A program made the translations under genes and the position numbers. The notes under the pieces were generated by a model. It did not search any database. It had not been told where the DNA came from and worked only from the letters and a program-made list of their open reading frames with translations. From Candidatus Cloacimonadota bacterium (GTDB lineage: Bacteria; Cloacimonadota; Cloacimonadia; Cloacimonadales; JAJBBL01): 14,862 nucleotides of DNA. Below are positions 14,763 through 14,862 of this stretch, one piece after another. Each line of letters opens with the position of its first letter. Position 1 is the first letter of the stretch. Where the stretch lies: the NCBI GenBank assembly GCA_020532365.1, contig JAJBBL010000182.1:1-14862 (forward strand), in the 5' to 3' direction.

Positions 14763-14790
14763 ACAGGGTGGGCTTTCCTGCCCGCCCTGT
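14763..14790 (+). terminator. Conserved intergenic hairpin, copy 2
   Basis: ACAGGGTGGGC (14763-14773) pairs with GCCCGCCCTGT (14780-14790), eleven pairs with one G-U and loop TTTCCT. Compared with the first copy, a T-A pair has become C-G and the G-U has moved to another position, so pairing is kept while the bases change. As in copy 1, no T-run follows. Confidence 0.6.
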
Positions 14791-14826
14791 CATTCAAAGC
14801 CTTAACAAAACAAAAGGGAGGTTGTG

Positions 14827-14862
14827 ATGTTTAGTGAGAAGAAAAGTGTAATAATTGGCCTG
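14827..14862 (+). CDS. Third secreted paralog (5' end only)
   Basis: Twelve codons (MFSEKKSVIIGL) starting at ATG 14827, with GGGAGG 5 nt upstream in the same context as the previous gene. The codons match the start of that gene at 33 of 36 bases, so this is almost certainly another member of the array. The remainder lies beyond the window, so its modules and length cannot be described. Confidence 0.75.
   Translation, partial: MFSEKKSVIIGL

Larger units (their letters stand above)
14501..14862 (+). repeat. Direct repeat copy 2: sorting domain, intergenic hairpin and next gene start
   Basis: Second copy of the repeat at 13104-13464. It continues to the right edge of the window, where the third gene begins (33 of the last 36 bases are identical to copy 1), so its true right end is not visible. 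Confidence 0.85.

Noticed and set aside
10763..14862. Repeats in the secreted-protein genes as a CRISPR or transposon array
   Set aside because: The repeats are in-frame coding modules (GLUG-type motifs) and a sorting domain; no short regular repeat-spacer pattern, transposase or terminal inverted repeat was seen.

Overview
The window looks like a chromosomal segment from a Gram-negative member of the FCB superphylum, most plausibly a Cloacimonadota-like bacterium. The main reason is two secreted proteins at the right end that finish in a type IX secretion (T9SS) style tail, with the NYPNPFNPETTIS start and an SGLYFYKL core. They also carry GLUG-type repeats and have paralogs in tandem. The lineage is an inference from protein style; no rRNA or marker gene is present.

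Left part (1-3996). The window opens inside a cyclophilin-type peptidyl-prolyl isomerase on the + strand, followed by a strong hairpin that separates it from a convergent minus-strand cluster. Read in its own direction, that cluster is: a small secreted protein of unknown function (3889-3416), signal peptidase I lepB (3316-2660), the radical-SAM heme chaperone hemW (2663-1569, ATGA overlap with lepB), and a secreted protein often labelled 'asparagine synthetase B' although it has no recognisable AsnB domain. A tRNA-Arg(UCG) with encoded CCA, also on the minus strand, precedes this cluster.

Middle part (3997-10450). A umuD-umuC pair (SOS mutagenesis, DNA polymerase V type) reads rightwards. 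After a spacer holding a 22-bp perfect inverted repeat comes a four-gene operon. Its first gene is an unrecognised 298-residue protein. It is followed by a Dam/DpnM-type adenine methyltransferase, a DpnII/MboI-family restriction endonuclease and a second, beta-class methyltransferase of DpnA/MboC type. Together the last three form a GATC-specific restriction-modification (R-M) system. The unknown gene overlaps the first methylase by 26 nt, so it is probably translated together with it. This gene, and a bulged stem in its leader, are the best candidates for something undescribed.

Right part (10451-14862). After about 400 bp with no gene there is a short ORF with a good ribosome binding site and signal peptide but little else. 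An 11-bp inverted repeat follows, and then an array of secreted GLUG-repeat proteins: one of 861 residues with two modules, one of 438 residues with one module, and the first 12 codons of a third. A direct repeat of about 360 bp, made of C-terminal sorting domain, intergenic hairpin and start of the next gene, recurs 1397-1398 bp apart. This suggests the array grew by unequal recombination, which leaves constant ends and variable centres.
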